From Allium sativum (taxonomy: Eukaryota; Streptophyta; Magnoliopsida; Asparagales; Amaryllidaceae): a stretch of DNA of 64,000 nt. The notes beneath the pieces were generated by a model. That model made no database searches, had not been told where the DNA came from, and was given only the letters and a program-made list of their open reading frames with translations. Shown here in pieces: positions 1-11,322 of the stretch (positions within the stretch are counted from its first letter, which is position 1; each line of letters starts with the position of its first letter). The stretch covers positions 248,528,427-248,592,426 of the forward strand of contig CM060910.1 of assembly GCA_030737875.1 (NCBI GenBank), read 5' to 3'. The translations under genes were made by a program, and so were the position numbers.

Positions 1-2104
1 ATAAATTTCCAAACCCCTTCCCGTACAAAGGAGGTTATGGCGAAATTTTTCGAAATATTAAGGCGTTAGTGAAATATTTGAAGTGAAAACGAAGTTGAAA
101 TTAATGAATGAACTATATTTGAAATTATAGAATGAACTATATATATATATATAAGTATAATTAAAAGGAATCGAAGCTGTGCAGTTTGTGTTTCGGAATC
201 ATAATTTGAAACGATTAGTACGAGAAATCCGACCATCGGATTTTCCCGAAACCGCAACCGCTGGGTTCGCCTTGGAAATACCTTTCCAACGGCACCAACC
301 TTGTAAAAATCCAACGGTTGGATTGTCTGGAACGTTTAATTCAAATCTGAAGAAAAACAGCGCCAGAATCATTTATATTTATATATAAATATAAATATAA
401 TTAAATTAAATCGAATAACGACGCTGCAGTTCGAATTTTGAAACCGTAACTTCAAACGACTAGTGTGGAAGATCCGACCGTCGGATTCTCACGAAACTGG
501 AAACGTTGGGTTCACTTTGGGAATATTTTCCCATTGATATAGACTTTGTAAAAATCCAACGGTTAGATTTTCCTATATGTGTAAAACAAATTAGGGGAAA
601 AACAGCGCCAGTGCCACGACACGACCTGAAACGTCGTTTAATTAAATATGGCCATTTTTAAATAAATAAAAATGGCGGAAAATCATTATAAAATATTATA
701 AGCATCATAGATTGGAAATAAACCAATTTGGCTTGATTTGTTTGATATTTATGGTTGTATGTGTTTGACACGAAAATAACACTAAAGAACTGAAAAATGG
801 ATGTCGAATAATATAACCATGGAAAGAATTGATTTAAATTCTAATTACGTTAATTATTTGTAAAGGCCGAGCTAACCCTCATTTAAAATAATTTATCGAG
901 CGATTCGAATTGGAAAATACAAAGACGATTCAAGACCGACGATCTTCGTATCGGTTGGATGGGCGCTGCTGAGGTTCCTGACTGGAGTAGCTACCGTGAA
1001 GGAACGGAAGTAGTAGCCGTCTGAACGTATGTGTTGATTGTACGGATATACGAGGAATTTGACGCCTCTGGTTTCGTTCAGACCCAGAACGGACTTGTAA
1101 ATGGACTGTGTGTCTGACATTGGATTTTGTTCTATACTGATTGATCTCTGTTAAATATATATCTGTTTGGCGGCGGAGAATTTATTCTTTTGCTTAACGC
1201 CCTTCTCTGAGACGTACGAGCTCAGAGGTTATATATCGATAGAAATCAATCGTATGGAGTGGATTGCCCATGTAGCATGCCAAGTTGCTGTGATCAAGGC
1301 TTCTGTTGCAAAGCAAAGTCTTGTGGTTGATGATCAAAGCACGACCTACGTAGCCTGGCTTTGTGTATAGCGTGGATTCGCGAGCCTCACACCTCAATAT
1401 GAGTTAAAAACGGGATAAGGACTGCAGGGAGAGCACGACGTTTCTTTCTAGCTATGGTGGTGTCAGTGACTTACCATCCCTGACATTTATATCTATTTTT
1501 CACCTATGTGGTTGTTGGAATGCGAGGCACCTCGATTATAGGTCTGTAAGGACCGGGAAACGTGTGTTCAGGCATAATTAATCCTCAAACGTAAGAGAGG
1601 ACCGGCCCCGAAGATCCATGGGTTACCCACAGTGTGTAGTCCTGAGGCATTTGCTAGAATGTCTCGAAGCGGAGAGGAGCTTGCCCCTTGCCTCGACTCA
1701 TGACGGAAATCCAATTTCCAATACGAAATAACGGACTCGATTGTAGAACTAGTATGGCGACATAGTAGATGGTAGCTATGCCGCCTATGATTGATATTTA
1801 TGATGCTATTCGTTTTGAAACATATATGCACTGGTAATAATATCAAACGATTTTGCTTTACACGTATCAAGCATATTTGGCCATTATAAGGTAAAACTCT
1901 ATCCTCCGGCTTGCGTTGCATTGTATGATGGGATTTGAGTCTTATAATGGCTTCATTCTTATTAAAAGCATTGCGTTGTTTTAAAGAATTTACTTTGTTT
2001 TAAATGCACCAGCAATCACTGGAGTAAACCTGTTCCGCGAAAGTGGCGAGGTCCTATGATTTGCTTATTACTGTTGTTTAGACTGTTAAATAGATTTCTC
2101 ATAC

Positions 2105-2119
2105 CAGTCCCCATGACTG
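2105..2119 (+). other. CAGTC/GACTG hairpin in degraded LTR
   Basis: Five-base arms CAGTC and GACTG flank the loop CCCAT, and GACTGAC continues the shared motif. This is the left-element version of a hairpin found in every LARD and Tekay-like LTR in the window. Here it lies about 510 nt from the LTR end, against about 400 nt elsewhere. Confidence 0.55.
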
Positions 2120-2305
2120 ACTCGTTGTTTGTTTCACTTTGCAAACGCGGGTGCCCTTATTTTCACACGGGCAGCCTAGTTCACAGGTGACAGGTTGTTT
2201 TTGGCTCTGCACTGTTGCATAGAGTGCATTTTGGCTCATGGCGAGGCTGACTTCACAGAGATGACTTTGACATTTTCCGCCATTATTGTACTTATATTAT
2301 GATTC

Positions 2306-2430
2306 CGCCACAGGCGATGTAGACTGCTTTACTTTCAGTACTTATTATCGTATGTATATGTACCGCCTTCGGCGATGTAGACTGGTACCCTTATTATGTC
2401 TCACTGCATGTATATATTCCGCCTCTGGCG
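2306..2430 (+). repeat. Three tandem CGCC-NNN-GGCG mini-hairpins
   Basis: Three units about 57 bp apart (2306-2316, 2364-2374, 2420-2430) each hold CGCC, a 3-nt loop and GGCG, followed by ATG and ACTG. The loops differ (ACA, TTC, TCT) while the arms are invariant. They lie near the 3' end of the degraded LTR. The function is unknown. Confidence 0.5.
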
Positions 2431-2902
2431 ATGGTGACTGATCACTTCCCTTTTATTTATTAAGTTATATCCTACGTTGTGCTATTCTGATGTTGTTACA
2501 TGTTGTGATTCCGTTGTCATATCCATGTAAAATTATTCTATTTATTGTTTTTGCTATTATCTGTTCTCTGCTATGATGATTTATGTGTTATATTCCAATG
2601 ATTATCCTTAATACCGTCACACGGATTTTGGGATCGTCACAACAATTTTCATTTTATTTTCAAAATTCAAACGATGTTGCACCGTTATTTGATTCTTACC
2701 ATGTTTCATTGACTATAGCTTTATCTTGAATTTTGTCTTTTGTATACATATATTTATGCATATATATAAATATTCTCATATATATACATATATTTTCTTT
2801 ATTTCCTTATATGTACGTTCTTATCGTTTCAAATTTTGAATTTGTATACGTACATATATTTGCATGTTCAGTTGGCCCTCTCTAAAACAAAGATAAAAAT
2901 TA

Positions 2903-2976
2903 TGCCACTGCCGGGGTTCGAACCCCCGACCTCCATGTTACATATCCAATGTCTTAACCAACTGAGCTATGAAGTC
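2903..2976 (-). pseudogene. tRNA-like pseudogene
   Basis: The minus strand has a perfect A box (TAGCTCAGTTGG) and B box (GGTTCGAACCC) at tRNA spacing, with a canonical AGGTC variable loop. A loop with U33 could present GTA. The acceptor stem does not pair, the D stem keeps only two pairs, and the T stem is short of one C. This is therefore a decayed tRNA or tRNA-derived sequence rather than a working gene. It lies inside the U3 fragment of element C. Confidence 0.5.
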
Positions 2977-3251
2977 TTTTGTTAATAATTCTTAGAACAA
3001 TGATAATTATTGTTCTTTCCTTACTTCTCTTTTTCATGTTAGTTACAATACTTAAATTAAACCATTGCATGAATCATTTTCTTTTAATGTTAATGCATTA
3101 TGTTTACAAATCAGTGCATGCAACATATTTACATTGCATGCAACCAATCCTTTCTTTCTTTTAATGCATGAATTTCATTTTTTTTTCAGTGCATGTATTT
3201 ATTACATGCAATCCTTGTTTTATTCCTTATTTTATACTTTAATTTGTTTGT

Positions 3252-3252
3252 G

Positions 3253-3289
<37 letters not shown>

Positions 3290-3291
3290 GT
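3252..3291. repeat. TA dinucleotide microsatellite
   Basis: An interrupted (TA)n tract inside the element C U3. Similar tracts occupy the same relative place in the gypsy LTRs (14744-14772 and 22514-22566), where they differ in length between the two LTRs. Confidence 0.8.
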
Positions 3292-3462
3292 ATATTTCTC
3301 TTGTGCATATACAAACTTCTAGGCTAAATAACTTCTTCATATGATGCCCGTTTTACGCAAATCAGGTGTCTAACTTGACCAGAATTCCGAGACAAATGCA
3401 ACGGTGATGTCCATTTTACTTAATTCCTGATATTTAAATTAAGTATTTTTATTTTCTCATAT

Positions 3463-3467
3463 CTTCG
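3463..3467. repeat. Target site duplication of LARD-1, left copy (CTTCG)
   Basis: Five bases just before the TG of LARD-1. They are identical to 30292-30296 just after its terminal CA. Confidence 0.9.
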
Positions 3468-4382
3468 TGTAACAACCCGAAAATGCGAGCCAGTTTAAAT
3501 TTTTTATTTTGGCAATTTCAGCGAATTTTGAATATTTAAAATGAATTATTTTAAATAATATCGACGAAAATTTATTTTGAACATAGAATCGAATGTATAT
3601 ACTATATACGCCATCGTTAGAATATAAATATTTTAATTATAAATAGAATTGAAAATGGCGCGGTAGTTCGATAATTCAATTTCAAACTTCAATTGAATGT
3701 ACCGGGTGCAAAACAATCCGGATTTTAGTGAAACCAAAAATAATGGGATCTAATTGATAATATCTTTCCAACGAATCCGAAAAATTGAAATTTCATAACG
3801 GGAATCAAAAGATATGTCCAGTTGAAAATTCTGAATAGTCGTTATGGAATTCAGGCCCTTAAAAATGGGAATTTTGCAAATGACCTCGGATTTCGACGAA
3901 ACAACTTTTGTTGGGTCCGTGATGTAAAATTATTGCTTGATTCCAAATTTCATAATTTTTCGAATCAATATGTGGGCGTGGCAAAGGAAAACGCGTTTGA
4001 CCAGTTTCAGTTGATTTTAATCGACTGGAAATTGGCCATTTTTCAAACGGTCTCGGAATTCGACGAAACTAGTTTTGTTAGGACCGTATCGTCAATACGA
4101 AGCTAGAAAATATTTTTCTGGAATTTATAGAGTTCGTATGTGACCCCAGTAAAATGAAATCCGCGTTCAAATTCAATTTATAGAGTTATATGTTGGTTTT
4201 GACGAAAACTGATCGAAACGATCGAATCAACCTGCGATACGTATCCCATTGTGTTCGGAGTAGGGGTAATTAGCTATGGACGACAGGCGGTGGCCCTCGT
4301 TTAGAGGTCGTATGTAAAAGTCAACTTTTTGAATTAAATGATTAAAATATATATATATATATATATATCCTCCCTCCTCCCC

Positions 4383-4388
4383 TATAAA
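4383..4388 (+). promoter_or_regulatory. TATA box of LARD-1 5' LTR
   Basis: TATAAA lies in a pyrimidine-rich context, cctcccCTATAAAcc, just before the GC-rich leader. The same signal lies at 23728 in the other LTR. Transcription would start near 4410-4420 on +. Confidence 0.6.
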
Positions 4389-4466
4389 CCGCTGCCCCCC
4401 CTTTCCTTCATTTTCGTTCATTACAGAAAATAAAATAAAATAAAAGAGAAGCGATCGAGAGGGAGA

Positions 4467-4678
4467 CCCCCCCATCGGCGCCGACCACCGCGATACCCCC
4501 CCCATCGGCGCTAACCACCGCGATACCCCCCCATCGGCGCTGACCACCGCGATACCCCCCCATCGGCGCCAACCATCGCGATACCCCCCCCCCATCGGCG
4601 CCGACCATCGCGATACCCCCCCATCGGCGCCGACCACCGCGATACCCCCCCATCGGCGCCGACCACCACGATACCCCC
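4467..4678 (+). repeat. GC-rich 27-bp minisatellite, 7 units
   Basis: Each unit is a C-run followed by ATCGGCGCCGACC and ACCGCGATA. The 10-bp palindrome TCGGCGCCGA is central in most units. Units vary (gctaacc, gctgacc, gccaacc, accatcg). The array lies about 80 bp downstream of the TATA box, so it would be in the transcript leader. The long glycine/arginine/tryptophan reading frames on the minus strand are products of the repeat. Confidence 0.85.
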
Positions 4679-5029
4679 TTCCATCGAAGACCACCGCAAT
4701 CGACACACCCCCCCTCCACCTCAACCTCACGACAGCCCCCCCCCCTCTTCTGCCTCCCGCCAGCCTTCCCCTTCCCGCTTCGATCTGAAGAATCCCCGGA
4801 CCCGATGCCCTCCAAACTACAACCAAACCCCCTCCCCCGATGGGAGAAAACCTCCTGCGCCGCCACCTAGGGCCCGCTACCACCACCGTCGAGCGCCAAG
4901 CTTCCAGGCCGCCGCCCCCAACTCCTGTCAGACTCCGATGCTTCAAGGAAAAAAAACAGTGAGCGTTCTTTTTATTTTTAGTAATTATTTTATTTAATTC
5001 TATTTTATGGTTTTGTATGAATTGACATT

Positions 5030-5830
5030 TATGAAATCAGTTTATAATCAGATAAAGCTGTGATTTTTATTTAGGTAAAGCCGTGATTTTTATTTTGTTA
5101 AAGACATGATTTTTTTTAACACATTAAAAATATGATTTCTAAAATATTTACACCATTATAAAAATGCGATTTTTGCATTGTTTGCAAAAATATGATTTTG
5201 CATTGCTTATAAAAATATAACCCTTATGTTTATAAAAATATACTTCGCTTTAGAAATAAAAATATACTTAGCATTGTAAAAATATAACTTTTGTAGAAGC
5301 ATGAAGTTAAAAATATAATTTTTATATAGGAAGAAGAAGTATAAAAATAGGTTGTAGTTATATACAAATGGGATTTTTTATATATGAAGTAGCGTCAAAA
5401 GGAAGTGATTTTATATATATATATAGCCTTGAATAAAATATAATTTTTATATTTTTAAAGTAATAAAAATATGATTTTTATATTTTTAAAGTATTAAAAA
5501 TATAATCTTTACTATATAGAAGATGTAAAAATATGATTTTTGTTTATGTAGAGAATTAAAAATATAATTTTTACATGATAGGAATATTAGAAATATCATC
5601 TTTGTATATGTAGCGAAATAAAAATCTGATTTTTATTATATATGCGTTGAAACAAAGAGGTGATTTTTATAACGATGAAATATTTATATTTGAAAGGAGA
5701 AATTTTTATCTATATAATAGCAAAGTAAAAATTCGATTTTTATATATTAAATAGCGAAGTAAAAATTCGATTTTTATATATTGAATAGCGAAGTAAGAAT
5801 TCGATTTTTACATATGTAGAGAATACAGGC
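5030..5830 (+). repeat. AT-rich degenerate repeats (aaaaatatgatttttat type)
   Basis: About 800 bp of loosely repeated 30-45-bp units around aaaaatatgatttttatat, ending with units like gcgaagtaaaaattcgattt at about 5725-5815. The same zone is at 24360-25140. In LARD-2 the last unit type has expanded to about nine copies. Confidence 0.7.
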
Positions 5831-5903
5831 AACGAAGGTGATAAAAAGGCGAGAACGATGAAGATTTCTATCAATGAAGAGTCGTATTATTGGATAGCTA
5901 TTG

Positions 5904-6016
5904 GTGAGAACTTCTCACTCTAAATTTCCTTTTTCTAGTTATATATATACTAGGATGCAGACGGTGTTTAGTAGCACCCGACTCCCGTCATCCACAGACC
6001 ATGGATGGCTTGTTTG
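5904..6016 (+). other. Conserved palindrome and invariant block in LARD LTR
   Basis: The perfect dyad GTGAGAACTTCTCAC (5904-5918) is followed by a run of about 33 bases (from about 5950) that is unchanged in LARD-2 (58570-58605, opposite strand), although the sequence on either side differs. The dyad is kept in all three copies (also 25211-25225 and 58636-58650). Its role is unknown; RNA processing or protein binding are options. Confidence 0.5.
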
Positions 6017-6704
6017 TTTAATTGTTTGGTTGTGTAGTTGGTTAGGTTATTTGTTTTGAATTGAATTGTTTGGTGAAATAGAATGGATTTGATTGATGTG
6101 TGAATGGCGTGGGCCTTCACTAGACCGGGGATAAGGCTAGGCCTTGTCCCGTTTCTAGTATCGTGCCGTTATGCCGCCGAAATTTTCTAAAATAAGTTAG
6201 AAAAATAAAGATATCATTTTTATTGTGTAAATGAACGGAATAGGAATTCATGTGTTGAAATAAAATATCTATATAGTTAAAAATATTTTATCGTTAAAAA
6301 TATAATTTTAACGTGAAAGTGAATAAATAAATATTTATAAACAAATCGGCTGATTTGTTTATATACACTGATTTGACTGATATTGATTGGGTCGATAAAT
6401 TTTACACATCGCCCAACTGCACAAATAAAATCTGTGTTTGATTGTTTGAAACCCCACTCGGGTATTGGGATAAAATACGGCATACACTAATCCTAATAAT
6501 TAGTTGTATGTCGATCGATTGATTGACAGGCTGTTATAAGCGTTAGATATCTATATTTGATGCTTATACAGTGTAGTGCACTTTGGATGATGATTGATTA
6601 TTTATCGTTGCTATTATAGGCATGTGTGGTATGGAATCCATATAGTTAAGGCTATATGGTAATTGATTGGGCCTCATTCCAATTTGAAAAATAAAGAATA
6701 TTAT

Positions 6705-6870
6705 AAAATAAAGGTTCATGTGTTGACCGTACTCATCCGTTGAGATTAGTCATGTGTTGAACGAAATATTTTAATAATAAAATTTACATCTTTATCATTA
6801 TAAAATAAAGGTTCATGTGTTGACCGTACTCATCCGTTGAGATTAGTCATGTGTTGAACGAAATATTTTA
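6705..6870 (+). repeat. Tandem duplication of a ~90-bp unit
   Basis: The unit ataaaggttcatgtgttgac...gaacgaaatatttta occurs twice in a row, in both LARD-1 LTRs (also about 26015-26175). The duplication therefore predates the insertion. Confidence 0.75.
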
Positions 6871-6875
6871 AAAAT

Positions 6876-7075
6876 AGAAATATTCGAAAAGGAAATATTT
6901 GAAATAGAAATATTTGAAATAGAAATATTCGAAAAGGAAATATTTGAAAAAGAAATATTTGAAATAGAAATATTTGAAATAGAAATATTCGAAAAGGAAA
7001 TATTTGAAATAGAAATATTTGAAATAGAAATATTCGAAAAGGAAATATTTGAAAAAGAAATATTTGAAATAGAAT
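6876..7075 (+). repeat. AT-rich tandem array (gaaatatttgaaata type)
   Basis: Units of about 15-17 bp alternate gaaatatttgaaatagaaat and tattcgaaaag. The matching array at 26175-26400 has a different unit order, so the array changed after insertion. Confidence 0.8.
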
Positions 7076-7204
7076 GTTAGAAAATAGAAATATATGAAGC
7101 CGTGTTGATTAGATTGACGCCATTTTGACGTGAACGATATTTATATCGATTTTATTCATTTTAAATTGAATATTGAAAAGTGATTTCGAAATCGAATATT
7201 TTGA

Positions 7205-7990
7205 AATGAAATTTGAATTAAATTGAATAGAAAACGAATTCGAATTGAATGGAAAACGAATTGAATTCGAATTGAATATATAACGAATTTGATTTCAATT
7301 GAATATACAACGAATTTGATTTCAATTGAATATATAACGAATTTGAATTGAATAGAAAACCAAATGAATTTGATTTGAATGGAAAACGAATTGAATTCGA
7401 ATTGAATATATAACGAATTTGATTTCAATTGAATATATAACGAATTTGAATTGAATAGAAAACGAAATGAATTTGATTTGAATGGAAAACGAATTGAATT
7501 CGAATTGAATATATAACGAATTTGAATTCGAATTGAATATATAACGAATTTGATTTCAATTGAATATATAACGAATTAGAATTGAATAGAAAACGAAATG
7601 AATTTGATTTGAATGGAAAACGAATTGAATTCGAATTGAATATATAACGAATTTGATTTCAATTGAATATATAACGAATTTGATTTCAATTGAATATATA
7701 ACGAATTTGAATTGAATAGAAAACGAAATGAATTGGATTTGAATGGAAAACGAATTGAATTCGAATTGAATATATAACGGATTTGATTTCAATTGAATAT
7801 ATAACGGATTTAATTTCAATTGAATATATAACGAATTTGAATTAGAATTGAATATATAACGAATTTGATTTCAATTGAATATAAAATGAATTTGATTTGA
7901 ATTGAATAGAAAACGAATCCGAATTGAATTGAAAATAAAACGAATTCGAAATTAATTGAATTGAAAAGAAAAATGAATTCGAATCGAATT
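7205..7990 (+). repeat. AT-rich higher-order tandem array (gaatatataacg type)
   Basis: Subunits of about 21 bp such as aatatataacgaatttgatt alternate with gaatagaaaacgaaatgaat to make higher-order repeats of about 150 bp. The array is rearranged relative to 26520-27310. Apparent reading frames across it are low-complexity artefacts. Confidence 0.8.
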
Positions 7991-10549
7991 AAAAATCGAT
8001 TTGAATTGAAATCAAATAGAAATGAAAGTAAAAAGGATTTATAATAGAAAATTCAACTTTTGATTTGAATTTGAAATAAAGGTTGAAATTGTTTTTGAAA
8101 CGAATTCAAAACTATTTATAAAATTCGTTTTAAATAGAAATCGACGAAATATATATTATATATATAATATAATGGCCTGAATAGAACGCGCCGCGCTGCG
8201 GCAGTTCGTGAATTTCGACCATTTATTTCAAACGGACATTACGGGAAATCCGACCGTCAGATTCTCCTAAAACCGGAACCGTTGGGTTCGTATCGAAAAG
8301 AGATTTCTAACGAATATTAGAAATTTGAAATCTAACGGTTGGATTTGGAGATACGTCCAAATCAAATTTGGAAAAGGTCGTTGTAAGTGCAGTTCGATGA
8401 CCGTTGATGGAAATCGACTGTACGGGCCTTGATAATTTTTTTAAAAATAGTAATAATTTGTATAAAATCATAAGAAATGATTTGGGAAAAATTGGGATGA
8501 AAAACTCCATATTTGAAAAGATAAAAATAGATTTTTATCGAAAAGAACTAGTTTTGAACTAAAATTAAAACCCATTTATTTTTAAATAAATAAATTGGAT
8601 TTGAAATGGGTTGTAAATAAGAATTGATTTGAGGGTTTATCGTGAAGGGTGTTTTAAATGACACTTGTTCTTTAACCCAATAAATAAATAGAAAGTGATT
8701 TGGTTTTGACGTGAACTGTGTTTTAAAAAGACATTAGTTCTTTAACCCAGTAAGAGGATTTTTAATGAATCTGTAATCAGATTGAAATGTGAATTGATAA
8801 TCTAAATTATCAAATTTAGAAAATGAGTGAGAATGGAGTATCACCAGTTTTGCTCCAAAGCGATAGTTAAATCTTTAATTAGATTTGAACGTGAAATGGT
8901 AATAAATTTTACCGATAACACCGTGGTGTTAGATATGGAGTATTAGTTTTGCTTCATGGGATGAATAGGTTGGGAATGGGAAATAAAATAAATAATTACT
9001 TCGATATGGTTCACTAATCTCGACTAGTTCAGAAAACCATAATTTGGTTTGAAACGACATCCAAAGGAAGATTAAAGGATAAATTTTAAAGAATTTATCT
9101 TGGATAAAATTAATGGGAACCTTTCCCTAAGAATTGAAATTTAGAAACTAGCTGAAGGTTAGTTAAGAAGAATGGCTTCCTGGGTATTGATCTGATGTTG
9201 GTTTCGGCCTTCGGGGTTAATATTTGGGGAATTGCTCTCTTACTGATTTACGGTTAGTGACTAATGAATTAAAATGAGGCGTATGTTGTGTTTGTGTAAC
9301 ATTTGTTTTTAATATACGCGGATTGTTCGGAAAGTCCGGGTTTATACCCATTCTGAATAACCGATTCGACGATATGTCGAAGATGAAAACGGTGGTTGAA
9401 GACCGGAAGTCTTCACATCGTTTGGGTGATTACTGATGATCTTGATTGGGCTGTACACCCAAGATGAGGGAATCAGTTGGTTGTCATCCAGACGTACTTG
9501 GAGATGGATGGATATGCGAGGAAAGTGCCTCCGGTTTCATTCAGACCCAGAACGAACTTGTAAATGGATTGTGTGTCTGACATTGGATTTTATTCTGTGT
9601 TGATTGATTTCTATTAAATATATATCTGTTTGGCGGCGGAGAATTTATTCTCTTGCTTAACGTCCTTCTCTGAGACAAACGAGCTTAGAGGTTATATATC
9701 GATAGATATCAATCGCATGGCATGAATTGCCTGTGTGGCACGCTAAGTTGCATGGATCAAGGCTTCTGTTGAAAAGCAAAGTCTTGTGGTTGATGATCAA
9801 AGCACGGCCTTTGTGGCATAGCTTTGTGTATAACGTGGATTCGCGAGCCTCACACCTCCGTATGAGTCAAAAACGGGATACGGACCGTTGGGAGAACACG
9901 ACGTTTCTTTCTAGCTTTGGTGGTGTCAGTGACTTACCAGCCCTGACATTTATATACTTTTCACCTTTGTGGTTGTTGGAATGAGGCGCCTCGATTATAG
10001 GTCTGTAAGGACCGGGAAACGTGTGTTCAGGAATAACTAATCCTCTAACGTAAGTGAGGACCGGCCCAGCCGAATCCAGGATTGCCCAGAGTGTGTAGTC
10101 CTGAGACATTTGCTAGAGTGTCTCAAACGCGGAGAGGAGCTTGCCCCTTGCCTCGACTCATGACGGAATCCAATTTCCAATACGTAATATTGCGGTTTTA
10201 ATTGTAGAACTAGTATGGCGACATAGTAGATGGTAGCTATGCCGCCTATGATTGATACTTATGATTGAAATTGTTTTGACACTATACACTTATTATAGTA
10301 TCAAATGATTTGTTTTAAACGTACCAAGCATGTTTGGCTGTTATAAGGGGAAAACCCTATCCTCCGGCTTGCGTTGCATTGTGTGATGGGACCTGGGTCT
10401 TATAACAGCTTCATTTTTCTTTATTTAGCATTGCGCTGTTTGTTCTATGCACTGGTATTCTTGGGAGGAAACCCGTTCCGTGTTATACGGCGTGGTCCCT
10501 TGATTTACCTAACTTTAAAACCAATATTAATAACTGTTTTAGTTCTCAC

Positions 10550-10563
10550 CAGTCACATGACTG
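10550..10563 (+). other. CAGTC/GACTG hairpin near LARD-1 5' LTR end
   Basis: CAGTC, loop ACAT, GACTG, then ACC. It lies 391-404 nt before the LTR end. A second dyad, TGCCC...GGGCA, follows about 35 nt downstream. The same pair of dyads is in the 3' LTR (29887-29900, loop AAAT) and in LARD-2 (36673-36686 on -). Confidence 0.6.
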
Positions 10564-10956
10564 ACCTGGAGTTTATTGTTTTAACCTAAACTCTGGGTGC
10601 CCCTATTTTCTAACGGGCAGCTAGTAGTTTTGGTTTTGCAGATTTATATTCACAGGATCCCGATTTACAGCTGGAACGATGCTCGGAAAGCTCTGTATCC
10701 GTGCATTACTTTCAGTTGTGTTTTATATTATTTTCCGCTGCTATGTAATTTATTGTAATCTCTGATATTTATCGAATGTAACTTATTCAATTATACTTTG
10801 TATATTCTTGTATCTGATGGAATTATTGTAATAACAATGAAATGTTCTTCTGTTTGCGTTCTGATTTGTCCTGTTCTCAAACGATCAGGGGTTTCGAACG
10901 GTCTAAATCGGTTTAACGACTGATTTGGATCGAGCGAAATTCCTTGCCGTCACATT

Positions 10957-10968
10957 TGGGATTAGAGC
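10957..10968 (+). other. Primer binding site of LARD-1 (tRNA-iMet-like)
   Basis: TGGGATTAGAGC starts two bases after the LTR CA. It differs at two positions from the plant initiator-Met PBS TGGTATCAGAGC found exactly in the gypsy element and in LARD-B. Confidence 0.7.
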
Positions 10969-11293
10969 TTTGGTTTACAGAGCTCGAGAACAAGACACAT
11001 TAGAACCTTACGAAAGAATTCATCAAATATTGGATTAGTAATATCCAATTAGAATGACTCGTTAGAGATAGGATTAGTAGTTTCCTAGAGCGAGTGTGAA
11101 GAGTATATTTTTCAAATGAAAACAATTCTGTTTTAAAAATTTAAATCATTTTATACGTATTTGAATATTTTATTTATATTGAATTTGGACAATCTAGTAT
11201 ATAAAGGTTTTGCATATACGCGTCATGAACGTATATTCGAAGTTTTAATATATTAGATAGATATAGAATGACATTCTAGTCGCCCGGAGATGG

Positions 11294-11322
11294 TACTGAT
11301 GATAGCACGTGCATCATCAGTA
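11294..11322 (+). ncRNA. Dimerization-site-like hairpin, LARD-1
   Basis: A 10-bp perfect stem TACTGATGAT/ATCATCAGTA closes a 9-nt loop AGCACGTGC. Loop positions 3-8 are the palindrome CACGTG. The hairpin is about 325 nt downstream of the PBS. Equivalent hairpins with the same stem core and different loop palindromes are in LARD-B (49935-49959) and LARD-2 (60206-60234). A role in RNA dimerization is inference. Confidence 0.6.

Larger units (their letters stand above)
1..2621 (+). mobile_element. Degraded 3' end of a LARD-like LTR element
   Basis: No coding sequence is seen. Bases 30-90 match the interior tail of LARD-1 (11805-11870, the gaggttatgg...tttttcgaaa stretch), so the window opens just upstream of a 3' LTR. 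The PPT and the first part of that LTR appear deleted. Bases 179-600 hold two tandem copies (spacing about 244 bp) of a block matching LARD-1 8190-8360. Bases 890-1300 match 9530-9770, and 1500-1920 match 9960-10380. The end ccgtcaca at 2621 matches the LARD-1 LTR terminus, although a second gtcaca at 2641 is an alternative end. The family is related to LARD-1 but clearly diverged. Confidence 0.65.
2622..3467 (-). mobile_element. Left piece of the 3' LTR (U3) of element C
   Basis: On the minus strand this continues the LTR that starts at 30436, once LARD-1 and one CTTCG copy are removed. Bases 3330-3400 contain a diverged form of the U3 block seen in the gypsy LTR at 14840-14930 (the cgagac/aacgcaatgg stretch). 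An AT microsatellite follows at the matching place. No boundary like the other C LTR end (tgtaacaacccg) is visible on the left, so the piece is truncated against the degraded element. Confidence 0.5.
3468..10954 (+). repeat. 5' LTR of LARD-1
   Basis: Begins TGTAACAACCCG and ends GCCGTCACA. A TATA box at 4383 divides a U3 of about 0.9 kb from an R-U5 of about 6.5 kb. In order it holds a GC-rich 27-bp minisatellite, an AT-rich degenerate repeat zone (5030-5830), a conserved palindrome block (5904-6016), a duplicated 90-bp unit (6705-6870), two AT-rich tandem arrays (6876-7075, 7205-7990) and a conserved 3' block (9430-10954). Short ORFs across it are not conserved in frame in LARD-2 and I regard them as chance. 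Confidence 0.9.

Noticed and set aside
893..1120. Similarity between 890-1300 and 9530-9770 as a possible conserved host gene
   Set aside because: The match extends through non-coding LTR sequence on both sides and recurs at 28860 and 55620, always in LTR ends.
3822..4106. 94-codon frame identical in both LARD-1 LTRs (also 23175-23459)
   Set aside because: Identity is expected from LTR duplication. In LARD-2 only a shortened, altered version remains and no domain is recognisable.
4227..4946. Long minus-strand frame rich in Gly/Arg/Trp, also at 23705-24254
   Set aside because: It is the translation of the 27-bp minisatellite. Similar frames exist in several phases and it lies antisense in the LARD-1 leader, so it is not a gene.
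6277..6483. 68-codon frame shared by both LARD-1 LTRs
   Set aside because: The homologous DNA in LARD-2 (58242-58448) is read in a different phase, so the frame is not conserved.
7205..7990. Regular repeats that could suggest a CRISPR array or a centromeric satellite
   Set aside because: Units are contiguous with no unique spacers, and the array is internal to an LTR in both copies. It is an LTR-borne minisatellite.
8307..8510. 67-codon antisense frame conserved at 27641-27844 and 57255-57458
   Set aside because: Start, stop and length are kept in three copies, but codon comparison with LARD-2 shows mostly replacement changes (about ten to twelve) and only two silent ones. This is not purifying selection on a protein.
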